Notes under the pieces: model-generated
Databases searched by the model: none
What the model was told of the DNA's origin: nothing
What the model saw: the letters and a program-made list of their open reading frames with translations, nothing else
Made by a program: the position numbers and the translations under genes
Shown: piece by piece, positions 34,708 to 47,256 of the stretch
How the letters are laid out: every line of letters begins with the position of its first letter
Position numbering within the stretch: the stretch's first letter is position 1
Source: Siphonodentalium dalli
Taxonomy: Eukaryota > Mollusca > Scaphopoda > Gadilida > Siphonodentaliidae
Assembly (NCBI GenBank): GCA_032622095.1
Contig: CP136066.1
Coordinates: 184,422,716 to 184,486,715, forward strand
Reading direction: 5' to 3'
Length of the DNA stretch: 64,000 nucleotides

Positions 34708-34962
34708 TTCAAACACTCAGAGATTGTTAGATTGGATCCTACACGACCTAATTTATAATGTGTTCTGGAAACTTAGACACCAGCACAAACTTCGATATGT
34801 GTCTTCCCTCTTAGCCAATCAGACATAACTATATAAAGACTATGTCTTCTGTTGTATATAACTATGACCGCATGCATGTACAATGACTTTCATGGGAATT
34901 GTAGATTGCCTTTCATGTAGAGTTTCTTTCCCTTCTGTAGAACTCAAAATGTTTATTTACAG

Positions 34963-35838
34963 GATGCAACTGCACAGCGGGACAGTACTGAGAGGAAGTT
35001 ACAAATAGCATCCAATGAAATTAAAAATCTCCAAGATCGGTTGCATGAAAATGATGACTCGGGAATGGAGAAGTCAGCTGAAATACAAGCTCTGAATATG
35101 GAAAAGACAGATTTAACAGAGCAAGTGAAAAATCTGAACTCGGATGTGGTTTCATTGAAGAAGAGACTGAAGGAAGAAGCTTTTATTTTGGAGGAGAAGG
35201 AGATTATTATAGACAATCTACAGATTCAGTTAGATGAATACTCTGCTTCGGCTAATTTACATAATACTCACCTGGATGATAAAGATAAAGAAGTCGGAAG
35301 ACTGAAATCTGATATCGGAGAATTGAAACAAAAATATGATGATTCTGTGTTCATCCAAGATAAAATTTCAGCTGACAGTGAATCTCTTGAACTTAGGCTG
35401 GTTTCTGTGGAGCAGGAAAGGGAAAAATTGTTATATGAAAACAGTTCAATTCAAAAGGAATTGTGTGAAATTCGAAACAATGCTGAAAAACTGAGGGATG
35501 TGTTGCAGGACTATGAGAAGCGTGAGGCTCGACTGAATTCCAGGCATAAAGAAGTTAAGGAGAAGTTATGTAAGGAGCTCAACGATAAAACTCAACTTGA
35601 GGATAATTTAAGTCAGAATGTAAAGGAGATTGAATCACTGAAACTTGAGCTGGAAAAAACTACGAAAGAGAAAACAAGCAACGAGTCTGATGCATGTACA
35701 TTCAAGGATATGATAGAGTCTTTGCAAATGGAGTTATCTGCCTGTGAAACGGAAAAGACGAATCTGCTGAGCGAGTGTGAGAGCTGTAAACGGGAACTCA
35801 GTGAAGTGAAATCGAGGCTCAATAAATCACAGGCTGAG
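34963..35838 (+). CDS. CENPF: CENP-F-like gene, exon G (coiled coil)
   Basis: The exon has 876 nt and 292 codons, phase 0-0. The acceptor is gtttatttacag|GATGCA and the donor is GCTGAG|gtaaga. The translation begins DATAQRDSTERKLQIASNE and ends with SRLNKSQAE, with continuous charged heptads. Confidence 0.9.
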
Positions 35839-35879
35839 GTAAGAGTGATCCTATCAGGCAGGTCTAAAAAATGGGTGCC

Positions 35880-36212
35880 AGTATTTGCAGAAATAGTTCC
35901 CCAGAGGGTGAATTTTAGTGACACTAACCGAGTCTAACCCACACAGCGGGCTAGCATCACCAAGTTAATCCTCTGGGGACCTCATTCTGTATGGCCTCAT
36001 CTGCTATCGGAGGCCCTAGACTCTGATTGGTTGGTCTGAGTTCCCAGATAGTGAATATTGTAAGTTTCTAAAAAAAAAAAAAAAAAATAGTTAATTTGAT
36101 AATAAAGATAATTTCCAGAGAATTTGGTGATGTTAGCCCACTTTTCAGGTTAGCATCACCATATTCACCCTCTGTGGACCCCATTCTGCATATGTCTGGC
36201 ACTATATTCTCC
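35880..36212. mobile_element. Family E MITE, degenerate long form next to exon G
   Basis: TTTGCAGAAATAGTTCCCCA begins 42 bp past the exon G donor. A second hairpin lies at ~36118-36190, with a poly-A run in the spacer. Both ends are weak. Confidence 0.5.
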
Positions 36213-36458
36213 AGCCTCGTATCAGGATTCGCGTTTTGAAAATGTCATGGGGCCTGATAAAAAGCCACCTGGGGCCTTCACGGGCTGAATTTCATTTTCA
36301 TATGGAATATAAAGGCATTGATGGGACATTTAGTCAGAATTATTGTCATAAATATATTGCTTAGAAATATTATATGTATCCGCATTTACACACACCAGAA
36401 ATGTACCCGTATCCTACCACTTCAAATCATATTGCAGAATTTTTCTCTAATTTTTCAG

Positions 36459-37304
36459 GTCAATCAGTTATCTCATGAAGTGCTATGTAAGGATGACAAA
36501 GTGCAAGAATTAAGTGCGTCACTAGAGTCAGAACAGGTAAAATCATCTGCTACAGTTGACATGCTTAACTCTGAAATTGTTGAACTGCAGGAAAAATATA
36601 TAAAAATATGTAAAAGTGACAATTCTCAACAGGACATCAACGTTCAACTCCGATGTAAGGTGTCACAGATAGAAAAATCATTGATTTCAGTTCAGAATGA
36701 AAAAAGCGGACACGTCCAAGAGATTAGCGATTTAAAGAAGGAATTATTGCAGTTAGAAGGTAGATGTAGTTTGCTACAGAATCAGAACAATACGCAGGAG
36801 CGAGAAAAGAACGACCTTTTGTTAAAATTCATGGCACTTGAGGACGAAAATGCTGTGTTAATAAAAACAAACAAAAGTTACCTGGACGATTTGAAAAAGT
36901 TTGAAAATCGCCTTGAAGAAAGTTTGAAACTAGTTGATCATTTGACTGCTAAACTGGACGCAAAGGATTCTGAGGTTAAAAGTTACATTGTAAAACAAGA
37001 GGAAAACAATTCGCGACCAAAGCTAACTTCATTGGAGAAGGAAGCGTTAACAACAATGAAGGATAATTATGTTCGCGATTTTAAAGAGCTGCAAAATGAG
37101 GTGGATGAAAGTTCGAAGCATGTGGATAATTTGACTTCTCAGTTGGAGGCAAAGGAGTCAGAGGTTAAAGGTCATATTGCAGACAAGGAGAGAGTGCAGA
37201 CGTATGTTGTTGGTGTATGTAATGAGAAACTGACTCTAACCACAAAGTGTAAGTCTCTGGAAGAGAAGTTAGCTCTACAAGAAGCCGAGATCAAAGAAAA
37301 ACAG
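36459..37304 (+). CDS. CENPF: CENP-F-like gene, exon H (coiled coil)
   Basis: The exon has 846 nt and 282 codons, phase 0-0. The acceptor is aatttttcag|GTCAAT and the donor is AAACAG|gtaagt. It starts V-N-Q-L-S-H-E-V-L and contains two related blocks near its end (LVDHLTAKLDAKDSEVKSYI and HVDNLTSQLEAKESEVKGHI), so short internal duplication continues here. It is the last long coiled-coil exon. Confidence 0.9.
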
Positions 37305-38014
37305 GTAAGTTTTTATCTGTCAAATCAAAGTTATTTAACTCATTTAATGAGTAGTTGCCTTTGGAAATGAACATTTTCCTCCAATAAATTGGACTCCTTC
37401 TTCACTTATATTATCTGTCAACTGCTTATTTTTACAGAAGACCCCTCCAGATGAATAATAGACCATTGCAATGTATACTTTTATAACTGAATGGGAGAAT
37501 CCATTTAGTATAGAAAGGGTTAACCCTCTGATTGCTGAATGGATTCTGTAAAAACATGTGTTTCCGGTTGCCGACCGACCTACCGAAATTGGGCTGACCT
37601 GGATTTTTTTTCTTCAAGTTTTCATCCCAAATATTTATTTATATTTTAATTTGTTTTATTTATCTAAAATTACAAACACAAATTCACAGAGAGGCAGCAG
37701 ACAACACTAACATTATTACTGTCTGAGTATGACTATTCATGTGGCTCACCTGTTGTTCCACCTTCCCACACTCTCTCTGGTATTGTTTATGTCAGAATGT
37801 CGCTAACTTGTGGTGATGTAATTGAGCGTTCGTATTATGCCAGAGGTTGGAGACATACCGGTATGTACCCACATTGTGCTGTGGATGGAGTGAGCCCTCA
37901 GCCTGAACTGAGGAATAGATTACAATCAGTGATGCCTTCATGTGACAACTGTTTGATGGCCAGAATGAGCCATCTGTGCTATGCTACATGGAAAACTCAA
38001 CATTTGAATTATCC
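37305..38014. other. Intron H, first part
   Basis: No exon is visible. Positions 37445-37530 match 21195-21275 (ATAATAGAC, ATACTTT, ATAACTGAATGG, ATCCATTTAGTA, AAGGGTTAA), another dispersed TTAA-ending piece. Confidence 0.35.
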
Positions 38015-38477
38015 TAAGGCCATATAAACTTAATAGTTTGTTTCTCAGGGATTTTTTTTTTCAAAGTGATGAGGGAGGCAGTTATTTATATTTATTATTT
38101 TTTTCAAATTAATTTTGTGGTGAGGCAGGTATTTATATATATAATATTTATCGGAGTCCCATATTAAGGAATAATACTGGATATGAGGAATAATACTGGA
38201 TATGGGCAATATACTGAAGCAGGGAAGCTGACCATCATATATCCCCTTAATAATCTAGATTTGTAATAAAGTTGTATAGTCTATAGAGGAAACAGTTTGA
38301 GTTATTCACTCATGGCAGAAGATGTGGAAACTACTAGTACATCGGTGAAATTTGATGTAACTCAGGGTGACCACCAGCCAGATCAAGCTTTATTGGAAGG
38401 AGTTCCACTGGACTACACATGAATTGATAATATTAAATCACAACAATAATTTATGAAATAAAAGGTTTATTTTCTAA

Positions 38478-38771
38478 TTAATCACAGACTTTCAGTTTCA
38501 TAAAAATCTTGAAGTTTGGAATAGTGCTGATCCACAAACCAGAGTGCATTACATACAATAGCCACATATTGCCGACCCACACTGTCAACGCTAACCTTTC
38601 GGAAGCCCACTTTGTTTTCAACCAGTCAATGAATGAATTGCACAATTTGTTACGTTTGTTTTTCACATTTGTCTTACTGGGCAACACCACCTCCTTGCAA
38701 CTTGTCATCAGCACCGAGAATACATCAACTACTTCTCCCGATTTATTCTCTGGTACATCTTCTTTGGTCAC
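38478..38771 (-). CDS. Second minus-strand ORF in the TIR element, unrecognised
   Basis: About 97 codons contain VTKEDVPENKSGEVVDVFSV, a basic middle KTNVKNKRNKL, then W-rich text (DWLKTKWASERLALTVWVG). No ATG start is visible; the frame opens just after a TAA, so it needs splicing or a frameshift from the upstream ORF. An AATAAA lies on the minus strand just past the stop (near 38470). No family recognised. Confidence 0.35.
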   Translation of the reverse strand: MTKEDVPENKSGEVVDVFSVLMTSCKEVVLPSKTNVKNKRNKLCNSFIDWLKTKWASERLALTVWVGNMWLLYVMHSGLWISTIPNFKIFMKLKVCD

Positions 38772-38847
38772 TCGAATTTGAAATTATCGTCCGAAAAATT
38801 GCGTGACTTCAGAAAACATGATGATTGATGATCATGATCATGATGTC

Positions 38848-39036
38848 TCATGCAACTGTGTCAAAGTCCCCCGTTTTCGTTTTTGAAACAACCAGGTCAA
38901 AATCATCGTCAATGTCTTTCGTGGACATGAAATCATCAGCCATTTGAGGAACAGTTTTTGATCTGTTGTCTGATATAATTGTCCATTTGCCTTCCGACGC
39001 ATTCTGCACGATACAAATGTTCACCAAAGTCGCCAT
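38848..39036 (-). CDS. 62-residue ORF inside a TIR element, unrecognised
   Basis: It begins MATLVNICIVQNASEGKWTI and ends KTGDFDTVA. The start has a strong animal context (AACAAAATGGCG on the minus strand). Composition is protein-like (mixed hydrophobic core, acidic tail), not repeat-like. It may be the first part of a gene continued, after a frame change, by 38771-38478. I do not recognise the family. It could be a transposon-encoded accessory protein or a host gene fragment captured by the element. Confidence 0.4.
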   Translation of the reverse strand: MATLVNICIVQNASEGKWTIISDNRSKTVPQMADDFMSTKDIDDDFDLVVSKTKTGDFDTVA

Positions 39037-39515
39037 TTTGTTATTATTTTAAACAGGAAGTTCGTCAGAATTATCCGCCCTTGTTTGTGAATGTAAAGTC
39101 CGGATAGATTTGCAGTCCGGATAGATTTGCAGTTTGCGTAAAGTTTCATGACGAAGTTATCGGTCTGGGGCGGTTCGGGACATGCGGTATTTATATATTT
39201 ATTATTTTATAGGTGCCAATAAATAAGGGGGAGGCGCAGGTTTTTGGGGGACGTGGCGATCCCTGAGAAACGAACTATTAAGTGTGTATGGCCTAATAGA
39301 TAATTTTAGACAATAGTTTCTTAGTAACTTCAGTTAAACATTGTTGTTGATAGAAAATGGTGATTAATATAATATAAAGTAATAGATACCAAATTGAACA
39401 ATGAGCATTTGGGTTTCAACCAAAAGTCAATATCTTACATACATTTCTGGAACATTGTGACTCTGAATTAACCACTGAAATGACATTTAAAAGAAAAGAA
39501 AAAAATGCCTACAGG

Positions 39516-39730
39516 TACAGCAATGCTCTAAATAATTGACTCCTTAACCACAGGAGAATTATGGGTAACTTTTCAGGATTTAGTCAGAAATATGGCTTGT
39601 TGCCATTCATCGGAAAGCTCTCACAGAACTTTCCGATGAATGTCAACAAGCCATATTTCCGACTAAATCCTGAAAAGTTACCCATAATTCTGCTGTGGTT
39701 AAGAAGTCGATTATTTAGAGCATTACTGTA
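39516..39730. mobile_element. TA-flanked palindromic MITE family F
   Basis: It runs from TACAGCAATGCTCTAAATAA to AGAGCATTACTGTA. Compensating changes in both ends (GCTCTAA and TTAGAGC) keep the arms paired. Confidence 0.8.
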
Positions 39731-39941
39731 CCTTCTACTACCTACCTGGATTTTTCAGCCAGCTAATGAATAACTTATTTTTTGCACAATTCACATACAA
39801 TGGAATAGACTATTTTCCATTTCTAGTGATGTTCAGATACTATAAGCAGATCACAAACATAGAAACACTTTTAAGGATTCATCTGTAGGAATGTTTGACA
39901 ACTAAGAAATTAAATCAACAGCCCAAAATTGTTTATTTGTC

Positions 39942-40337
39942 TTAGGCCAAAAAAAAACCGTCTGTTTCCGGTACCCGGCCTGGCTGTGATTTTCTTGCCG
40001 GCCTCAATTTTTTCATAGTAACCTGTCTGTCTGAGTTAATAGCTATGGTTTTCCCAATACCAACAGCAGAACTAACCATACATCGCACACACAACTGACG
40101 CATGTGTAGGCCGGTGTATGTGATCGTGCATTCTAGATATAAAGATATAAATAAGACAACCCGGTCGGCCTTGCTACGCAGTGAATAGCATGGTGTAAAT
40201 CAAACACTACACTATTTTATCACTTTAAAATGGCCGGTGAAAAAAAAAAAAAATGTGAAGAAAAAAAACCCCTGCCTGCCTACCTGGAAAATTTTCCCCA
40301 TGTTATCGGAAACAGACATGTTTTTTTTTGGGCCTTA
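39942..40337. mobile_element. TIR element (TTAGGCCAAAAAAAAACC)
   Basis: The left end is TTAGGCCAAAAAAAAACCGT followed by CTGTTTCCGGTA. The right end is the inverse (CGGAAACAGACATG, T-run, GGGCCTTA). There is no coding. Confidence 0.6.
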
Positions 40338-40460
40338 CTAATTGAACCAGGGCCTTTACTCATCTGTGAGTATTTGGTTATCAAATGGATGAATACACAT
40401 AGCTGATTTCAATCTTTTATATTAATAGCGCTGACTGTTATGTGGAATTTTGATACAACA

Positions 40461-40619
40461 TACAGTAATGCCCTAAATAAGGCTTGTTGCCATTCATCGG
40501 AAAGCTCTCACTGAGAGCTTTCCGATGAATGGCAACAAGCCATATTTCCGACTAAATCCTTTAAAATTACCCATTATTCTGCTGTGGTTAAGGAGTCGAT
40601 TATTTAGGGCATTACTGTA
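40461..40619. mobile_element. TA-flanked palindromic MITE family F, left arm shortened
   Basis: TACAGTAATGCCCTAAATAA is followed directly by GGCTTGTTGCCATTCATCGG, so ~60 bp of the left arm is deleted. The right arm is complete. Confidence 0.8.
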
Positions 40620-40884
40620 TGCATCAGCCTTCTACACTGATGATTGTTTCACTAATTAAATAGTACATGTACTGATTGATCCTTTCAACTTACTTATATG
40701 AAGATAATCATAATAGATACGTAATTTGAGAGATGGGGAATCACAACAGACCTACGGTGAAGATTTTAACTTATTTTGATGGATGTATTGAACATTATGA
40801 ACGTACGTAGAACTTTATATTACCGTATATAAAAAGTGTGTCTGGTGACATTTTTAATCTAATTTATTTGTCATATCTTTGCAG

Positions 40885-40927
40885 GATCAGATATGTAAAT
40901 GTACATGCCAGAAAGTCAGCTCTACCA
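40885..40927 (+). CDS. CENPF: CENP-F-like gene, micro-exon I (Cys-rich linker)
   Basis: The exon has 43 nt, entering in phase 0 and leaving with one base (A). The acceptor is atatctttgcag|GATCAG and the donor is CTACCA|gtgagt; both are strong matches. It encodes D-Q-I-C-K-C-T-C-Q-K-V-S-S-T. It joins the phase-0 end of exon H to the phase-1 series J to N, which would not otherwise be in frame. The phase logic is the main support because the exon is so short. Confidence 0.7.
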
Positions 40928-42110
40928 GTGAGTACTATATCTTTTATGTAACTACATGCATGTACTTTAATGTTCAATATTCAGCCTAAAAAAGAATGTT
41001 TGTTTCTGATGACCTAATGAGATTATTTGTTATTTCAATTTGAAATACTACAATACTTATTCTTCACCGTGAATGTGCAAACATTCAATTCAATTGACTG
41101 GGCCCTTTATTTGCACTTGTATATTAAGGCGATTGTAAATTCCAGGAGTGGTATCCCCATAACAAAAACGGTGATCTCCTGTATTGACTTGCCTGAGTCT
41201 AGGATGTTCATAACTTTGGGTGCGTAAAGCATTTATAAATTTAATTTAGACCTTTCTATACTTAAAGGTGCTCAATCCGATCAGACGCTCCTAAATTACT
41301 ATTTCTTTGGGGGTAAAAAATATAAGAATCGAGTCGAGGAACCCACTCATCAAAGCTCAGAATGATCAGATATCGATTTTTGAAGTTTGTTATTTCTCGA
41401 GATGTGTAATAATATGTGGCCCAGAAACACGCGGTCAAACGGAGGGTCTCAGACAAAATTGTGGATGAAGATGGATAACTCTAAAATCAAGTGGTAATAC
41501 GGTCAAATTTCGTGATATTTTAGTGATAATACGGCCTTATTTTGTTGAGTAAAATGTTGATAAATAACAAGTTTTGGAAAATTTGATACCATAGTTGACA
41601 GTGGTTAGCATTATTTTGTTGCAATAAATCAATTCTGATAACTAAAGAGTATTTTGAAGAAATGTTGTTGTTGTTGTATCTTGATGGCACGGGGACTGTC
41701 TGATCGGATTGAGTACCTTTAAAATCCATAAGTTTGGCAAGATTCAAAATATAGCATTTCTGCAGCGAATCGGTTGCTTTTACGAGAATCAAACTAAGAA
41801 TCATGATTCCGATTCTAGTCAGGAGGGAAATGTTCAGATAATAAGTTCAACAAGGGCCTATGATGGTAATTTATTAAACTTATTATCTGAACATTTCCTA
41901 AGGGAACTACTCGTCAATGAGAAATTAGTAAAGAAAGGTTTTTAAATGATTTTACTGGCTCACAAATCTTAATGCCTTAATCTCTATGCTATCAGAAACT
42001 AAGAAATTCCAGTTTTATTGTTTTTCAGATGATATCTCCAACTGTTGTCTTTTCTTTCTGAAAAGCAATTTAAAACAAGTTCATGGGGGTAATTTGTTTT
42101 TTGTTTGCTG
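40928..42110. other. Intron I, first part, with a TTAA element at 41262-41722
   Basis: TTAAAGGTGCTCAATCCGAT and the inverse ATCGGATTGAGTACCTTTAA bound a 461-bp element related to 11484-12215. A small inverted pair (CAGATAATAAGTT and AACTTATTATCTG) lies at 41835-41893. No exon. Confidence 0.5.
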
Positions 42111-42119
42111 TATGTTGTG

Positions 42120-43440
42120 TAAAACCACTCTGTCACTCTCTGTCTCTCTCTCTCACCCTCTCTCACTCTCTCTCTCTCTCACTCACACTCTCTCTCCCTT
42201 AACTCCAATATTTGTCCCCCGAAAAAATTATTTTTGGGGGACTATAGAAATGGGGTCCGTCCGTCCGTCCGTCCGTCCGTTCGTCCGTCACACCTTTGAG
42301 TACCTTCATGGTGTAATCATCTCCTCCTACAGATTTCATCCAGAAATTTGAAACTTCAGAATATTGTTGCCATATATTGAAGATGCAACAGATTGCAACA
42401 TGTATATAGATGACTGAAAAATTATTTTTTGACGGAGTTATTAACCCTTTTCGACTTAGAATACATTTTTTATAATTTTCTGTATGAGGGTACCTTCGTG
42501 GTGTAATCAACTCCTCCTACAGTGTTGATCGTTAGATATTTGAAACTTCAGAGTATTGTTACCCACATATTGGAGATGTGCAACATGTATATAGATGAAG
42601 GAAAAATTATTTTTTACGGAGTTATTAACCCTTTTCAACTTAGAAAATTTCAACATTTTTTTTAAATTTCTTTAACAAAGCGGCATCAACTTACCACGTT
42701 TTCGGGGGATACTGTGGTCTGCTGACCTTTTATTCAATGTTATACCCATATCTCAATTATAAACATCTAATACAATTTCAATCAAACAAAAACTATATAT
42801 CCCGTCTGCTTTATTATACCCCCACTTTCGAAGAAAATGGGGGGTATACTGGATTGACTGCGTCTGTCCGTCCGTCCGTCCGTCATGCTTTCTCCCTCCA
42901 TGTGTCCGTCCGATCTCATAACTCGAACAACTATGAACCGATTTCAATAATTTTTTGTATGCAATCTCCTTAGGACTGCCTCTCCGCATGATGCTAATTG
43001 CGGTTTGGTCAGACTTTTTTTTTTAAGTTACGCCTCATTTTCGACTTATTTTGACTCAGAAAATTCTGTCCGACTTAATAACTTTAACAAATATGAACCG
43101 ATTTCAATATTTTTTGGTATACATGCTTCTCACAATACCCTCTCTAAATTATGCAGCTACTGCTAGGGATTGGCTCAGACTGTTTTTCGTAATATTACAC
43201 TTCATTTTCGACTTATTTTGACTTAGAAAATTATGTCCGACTTAATAACTTTAACAGATATGAACCAATTTGAATAATTTTTTCTGTACAAGCTTCTTGT
43301 GACACCATATCAATATTATTAGTCCGAATTTTTCTTTAAAGTTAAAAATCTTTTTTGTTGGGTTTACGGATAATGCGGGTTGAATTTGCCATGGTGGGGG
43401 TATGCTAGCACTCGAGTGCACACCTCATGTTTCAAGTAAT
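42120..43440. repeat. Microsatellites and GTCC-rich dispersed repeats
   Basis: (CT)n lies at 42125-42200, (GTCC)n at 42256-42290 and again at 42864-42885. Between and after are diverged direct copies with AACTTTAACA, ATATGAACCGATTTCAATA and TTTTCGACTTATTTTGACT. Two ~180 bp units at 42440-42660 share CTCCTCCTACAG and GATGTGCAACATGTATATAG. No gene. Confidence 0.6.
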
Positions 43441-43624
43441 AATTCCTTCACATGAGGTAACATTTATTCCACGACGAGAGGCCTTTAAAAAAGCCATTTG
43501 CTTGTTGTCCAATCCACTTTCTCAGTCTCTCTGCAGCTATATGTGTATTGTGTTTGTGTTAGATGTTTGATTTACATAAATAAATATTGTTTACACAGGG
43601 ATATTACACCAAGACTAGCAGTGG

Positions 43625-43904
43625 TTAACCCTTTCAGTGCCAGGGGCCGATGAGAATCGGCCCTAATTTACGGTCTGTAAAATCGGCCCTAAAAAAAAAA
43701 ATTTTTTTTTTTTTTTTTTTAGATTTAAATTTTTTTATTAAAATTGTAAAAAATAATAACAAATGATGAAAAATTGTTAGGCCAATGCATTCTCTTATAT
43801 ATGCGAGGCTACCTATGGTCGACTCGCATATATAAGAGAATGCATTGGCACAGGGTATATGGGTTGATTCAAAAATCGGACCTGGCACTCAGTCAAAGGG
43901 TTAA
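43625..43904. mobile_element. TTAA-flanked piggyBac-like MITE family C
   Basis: It starts TTAACCCTTTCAGTGCCAGG and ends CTGGCACTCAGTCAAAGGGTTAA (right end split here by one changed block). It contains one ~65 bp hairpin (43779-43853). Its sister is 63304-63728. Confidence 0.75.
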
Positions 43905-44218
43905 AGAGTTTTATCATTTAATCTAAGGCCAGATAACCAACATTAATATATATTAAAATACTACTCATTCTTATTCATCTGACAAAAGTTGACAACACAC
44001 AAATTGCACCAATGACGTATTTAAAAATAAATAAATCACCAACTGACAAGTCATTGTTTTTAGTTACCGATCCATGTATATAGCATATAAGCAGCAACCC
44101 TGTTGAATAAAGTTTGATTCTGGTGCTCATTTGACACCGAGGATAGATCAAATTATACCGATGATGTTTCCATGTCATAATGAGTAATATTCTGTGGGTT
44201 TGAAAGTAAGGAAATTAA

Positions 44219-46112
44219 GGCCCTGCGAATCAATTCGATTCACTTTTGGAATCTTCTGTCTTATTCAATTTCGATTTGATTTGAAATCAGCTTCCCTGAT
44301 TCAAATTTATCAAATCTTTCCCATTGTTTCTATTGACTACATAGTACAAACCACAAGTTGCTCTTGTGGCTTATGCTAAGAAACTTTGCGATACTAACAG
44401 AATGATTGAACATACAGATAACACTGTCGCAAATGATCTATAGATAGGCCGGCCCATCTTTTAAAGAATGACGTAAGCCAATCGGGACTCCGGAATTACA
44501 GACAAACTCATTATGTGAAAACGTCGCCAGTCTCCATTCTGTAACTGTCATATGTCAAGGAGTTTAGAATGATACAATTTAAATCGCATGTTTCAGTACA
44601 CCGCCCGTAGTTTGTCAACTACGAAAGTGCGGAAGCACATTTTAAAGAGTTAACCCCATTCATTAATACAGGACTCAAAATCATTTGATTTTGCGAGAAT
44701 TTCAATTCCGTTACCGTTGTTTTTTTTCATAATCAGTATACCTTGTAAGACAGTATTATCGTGGTTATATGTCATACCGGCCCATAGCCGGGTGCGTTGT
44801 GGTTTACATTTATCGGAATAAGAAGAAATTACTTGGTTTCTTTACACCATATTTCATTGAAAACAGAACCACAAGCATCAAGTATGCGTTAGTAGACACA
44901 TGGGGGGGGGTGGGCATTGTTGTAAATTGGGCTGGAGTAGCTCCTAGACTTTGCGGCTTTGGTTTATTAGGTTGTCCGCGAATATATTCATAATATTGTA
45001 AGACTTACCGGTATAGAGGTTGCGTGCTGATCAACAACTTTAAAATGTTTAGTCTGTTTCAATGATTGGCATGTACAAGTTTATGCGGATGTGAATTATG
45101 TGGATTCATCCCATGTTATCATTTATTGAAACTGCAGCCCAATATTATTGCAATTTATGCTGGCATCATTCTGTGCTAGTTTTAATCAAATGAAACCGTG
45201 GGACAGCTCATTATTTCCCAGTGTGTTATCGAGTGGGGATGATTGAACACGTTCATAAACATGGATTTAAATGTATGATTTATAGTAATTCATCTGGGAA
45301 GTGCATAATAGTTCTATAAGTTAAATACTTTGAAAGTAATACACCTTATTTCCTGGCATTTAATAAAAGCATTATACTATTTCACACCCAGCCGAACATT
45401 CCAATATCCAACATCACAGCATGTGCTCTGGGCGAGTCAGCGGAGGGTTACATCAAAGCTCTTGGATGTATCAGACTTCGTTGAATGATGCTAGCATAAC
45501 TCGCAATTATTACCTGTATTTCAGATCTGCGTATGCTATCTTGAATCCATGCGTGCATACCAATTATATGTACATTGTCACTGATTGGTAAATCCATAAT
45601 TTAAAAAAAAATATGGAGCATTTGGTGTGTTTTCCTTATTTATTATAAGCTGTGTAGCTCTTCAATTTCCTCCAAAAAATAGTTGACTTGTCCACCAAAT
45701 GATCACTACTCAATGGGGTTTTAAGGGAATAGTTGATATAATTGGTATACTGCAGTGTGATTTAAGGATTACCACGGTATTTTTATGTTTAAATACCGCC
45801 CAGCACTTGCTTACTGTATTTCTTGTTGCTTATGGTATCTTCGCATTATTGTTAAGTATATCGTGCAGAAGACACATTCATATGGTTAAATGTTTTACAA
45901 TTTCCATTGGCATTACTTATTATGAGGTTTTTCAATTTATTATGGCTACCGATTTAAATGTTGCCAGAACTGTATTTGTTCCATCTCTTCAGACTTGATA
46001 CACTCAAAACAATTAACAAATTATTCGATTCGAGATTCAATGTGATTTCGATTATTTTACCCGATTCGATTTGAGATTCAAATCAAAATGTAAACCCTCG
46101 ATTCGCAGGGCC
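44219..46112. mobile_element. TIR element, GGCCCTGCGAATC, ~1.9 kb, no transposase seen
   Basis: The left end GGCCCTGCGAATCAATTCGA and right end CTCGATTCGCAGGGCC are inverted. Subterminal AATCGAATC-like strings occur at both sides. Open frames at 44769 and 45699 have no recognisable similarity. Target duplication not clear. Confidence 0.45.
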
Positions 46113-46316
46113 CTAGGATAAATGTGATAGAAATCAGTTCCCGATTCGGTATATTTCCCATATTTAGTGTCGCCTTTGGTGAATATTGGACTAAAATTAA
46201 AAACAATTTATATAGAAATATCTGGCTCCTCACAAAAATAATTTGACGTAAATAATCAATAGAATTATCTGCCTCCCTCATTTATTTGAAAAAAATATTC
46301 CATGACAAACAAACTA

Positions 46317-47087
46317 AACACCTCAAAAAAAGAAAGTCCCCCCCTAATATATTCTGTAATATTTTGGAGATATTTAATTGGATTTTGATGAAACTTTCCA
46401 CAAATGATATGTGGTATCAGAGACATCAAGTGTGCTAAGCACTGCTGTGAGGTGAGATATGGTTGAGTGAGCAAGAATTGAATGGAAGAGGTGCACCTTT
46501 CAAAAGTTGCAAAAACACAGGTAGAGTGATCATAGTCATTCGGCTGTGCCTTGATCCCCCACTTCTCGCATGAACTTGGAACATCCTTATCTGTTGGTAC
46601 CTCAATGGCCTACATGGTGGGAAACATGGTTTACTAAAAAAAATGGTTCCAAAGAGACTGATTTCAACAACTCTGTGTTGCTCACAGCATGAAACTTCAA
46701 GGTGTCATTCCAAAAGAATGTGATCAGACTGAATGTAATGGCCTGGGCATGCAGCGGGCACATTGTGTCCAGACGATGACACGTATGTTATCGTGGACTC
46801 ACAGTATAACTTTTGGGACCACATTTACAGCAAATAACAACTTGTGTGAACAATGGAACACTGGAGTGACTGTCCACTCTACGTCAGTGTTTTGCAACTT
46901 TTGAAAAACACCCTCTTCCATTCAATTCATGCTCAGTCGACCATAACATAACTCACAGGACGGTGCCTCGCACAGGTTGTGTCTCAGATACCACTAATTA
47001 TTTGCATAAAGTTTCGTCAAAATCCATCCAATATCTCATAAAATATTACTGAATATATTATGGGGGACTTTCTTTTTTTGAGGTGTT
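46317..47087. mobile_element. TA-flanked TIR element just upstream of exon J
   Basis: The arms of ~190 bp start AACACCTCAAAAAAAGAAAG, followed by TCCCCC, and are inverted at 46895-47087. TA is on each side. Tc1/mariner-like by target. No transposase frame. Confidence 0.65.
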
Positions 47088-47133
47088 TATTTTATTTATC
47101 AGGGCTAATTTAATTTAATATATTTATTAACAG

Positions 47134-47256
47134 ATAATCATATGACAAAACCATCAGTCAGTACTCCGGGTGAAAAACTCTCAGCGGACACCATCAAGAG
47201 TATACGAGAGTTGCGGAGAAAGACAGGTGATGATATGTCCAACTCAAACAATCATA
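47134..47256 (+). CDS. CENPF: CENP-F-like gene, exon J (tail region, duplicated exon)
   Basis: The exon has 123 nt, phase 1-1, so it can be skipped without a frameshift. The acceptor is tttattaacag|ATAATC and the donor is AATCATA|gtgagt. It encodes a basic, non-coiled-coil stretch with EKLSADTIKSIRELRRKTGD, closely matching EKLPANTIQGIRGLRKKTGD of exon K. The last ~25 nt and the donor are reiterated about 54 times downstream. Reading through to a later donor would meet the stop in AGT-GAG-TTT-TAA. Confidence 0.82.

Larger units (their letters stand above)
38015..39294. mobile_element. TIR element (~40 bp TIR) carrying minus-strand ORFs
   Basis: The left TIR is TAAGGCCATATAAACTTAAT followed by AGTTTGTTTCTCAGGGAT. 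The right one is its inverse, ATCCCTGAGAAACGAACTAT followed by TAAGTGTGTATGGCCTAA. Two minus-strand ORFs with good start context and a poly(A) signal lie inside. I cannot name the superfamily. Confidence 0.65.

Noticed and set aside
44769-45998. Frames at 44769-44993 and 45699-45998 as genes
   Set aside because: They sit inside a TIR-bounded element, have no recognisable similarity and no splice partners.
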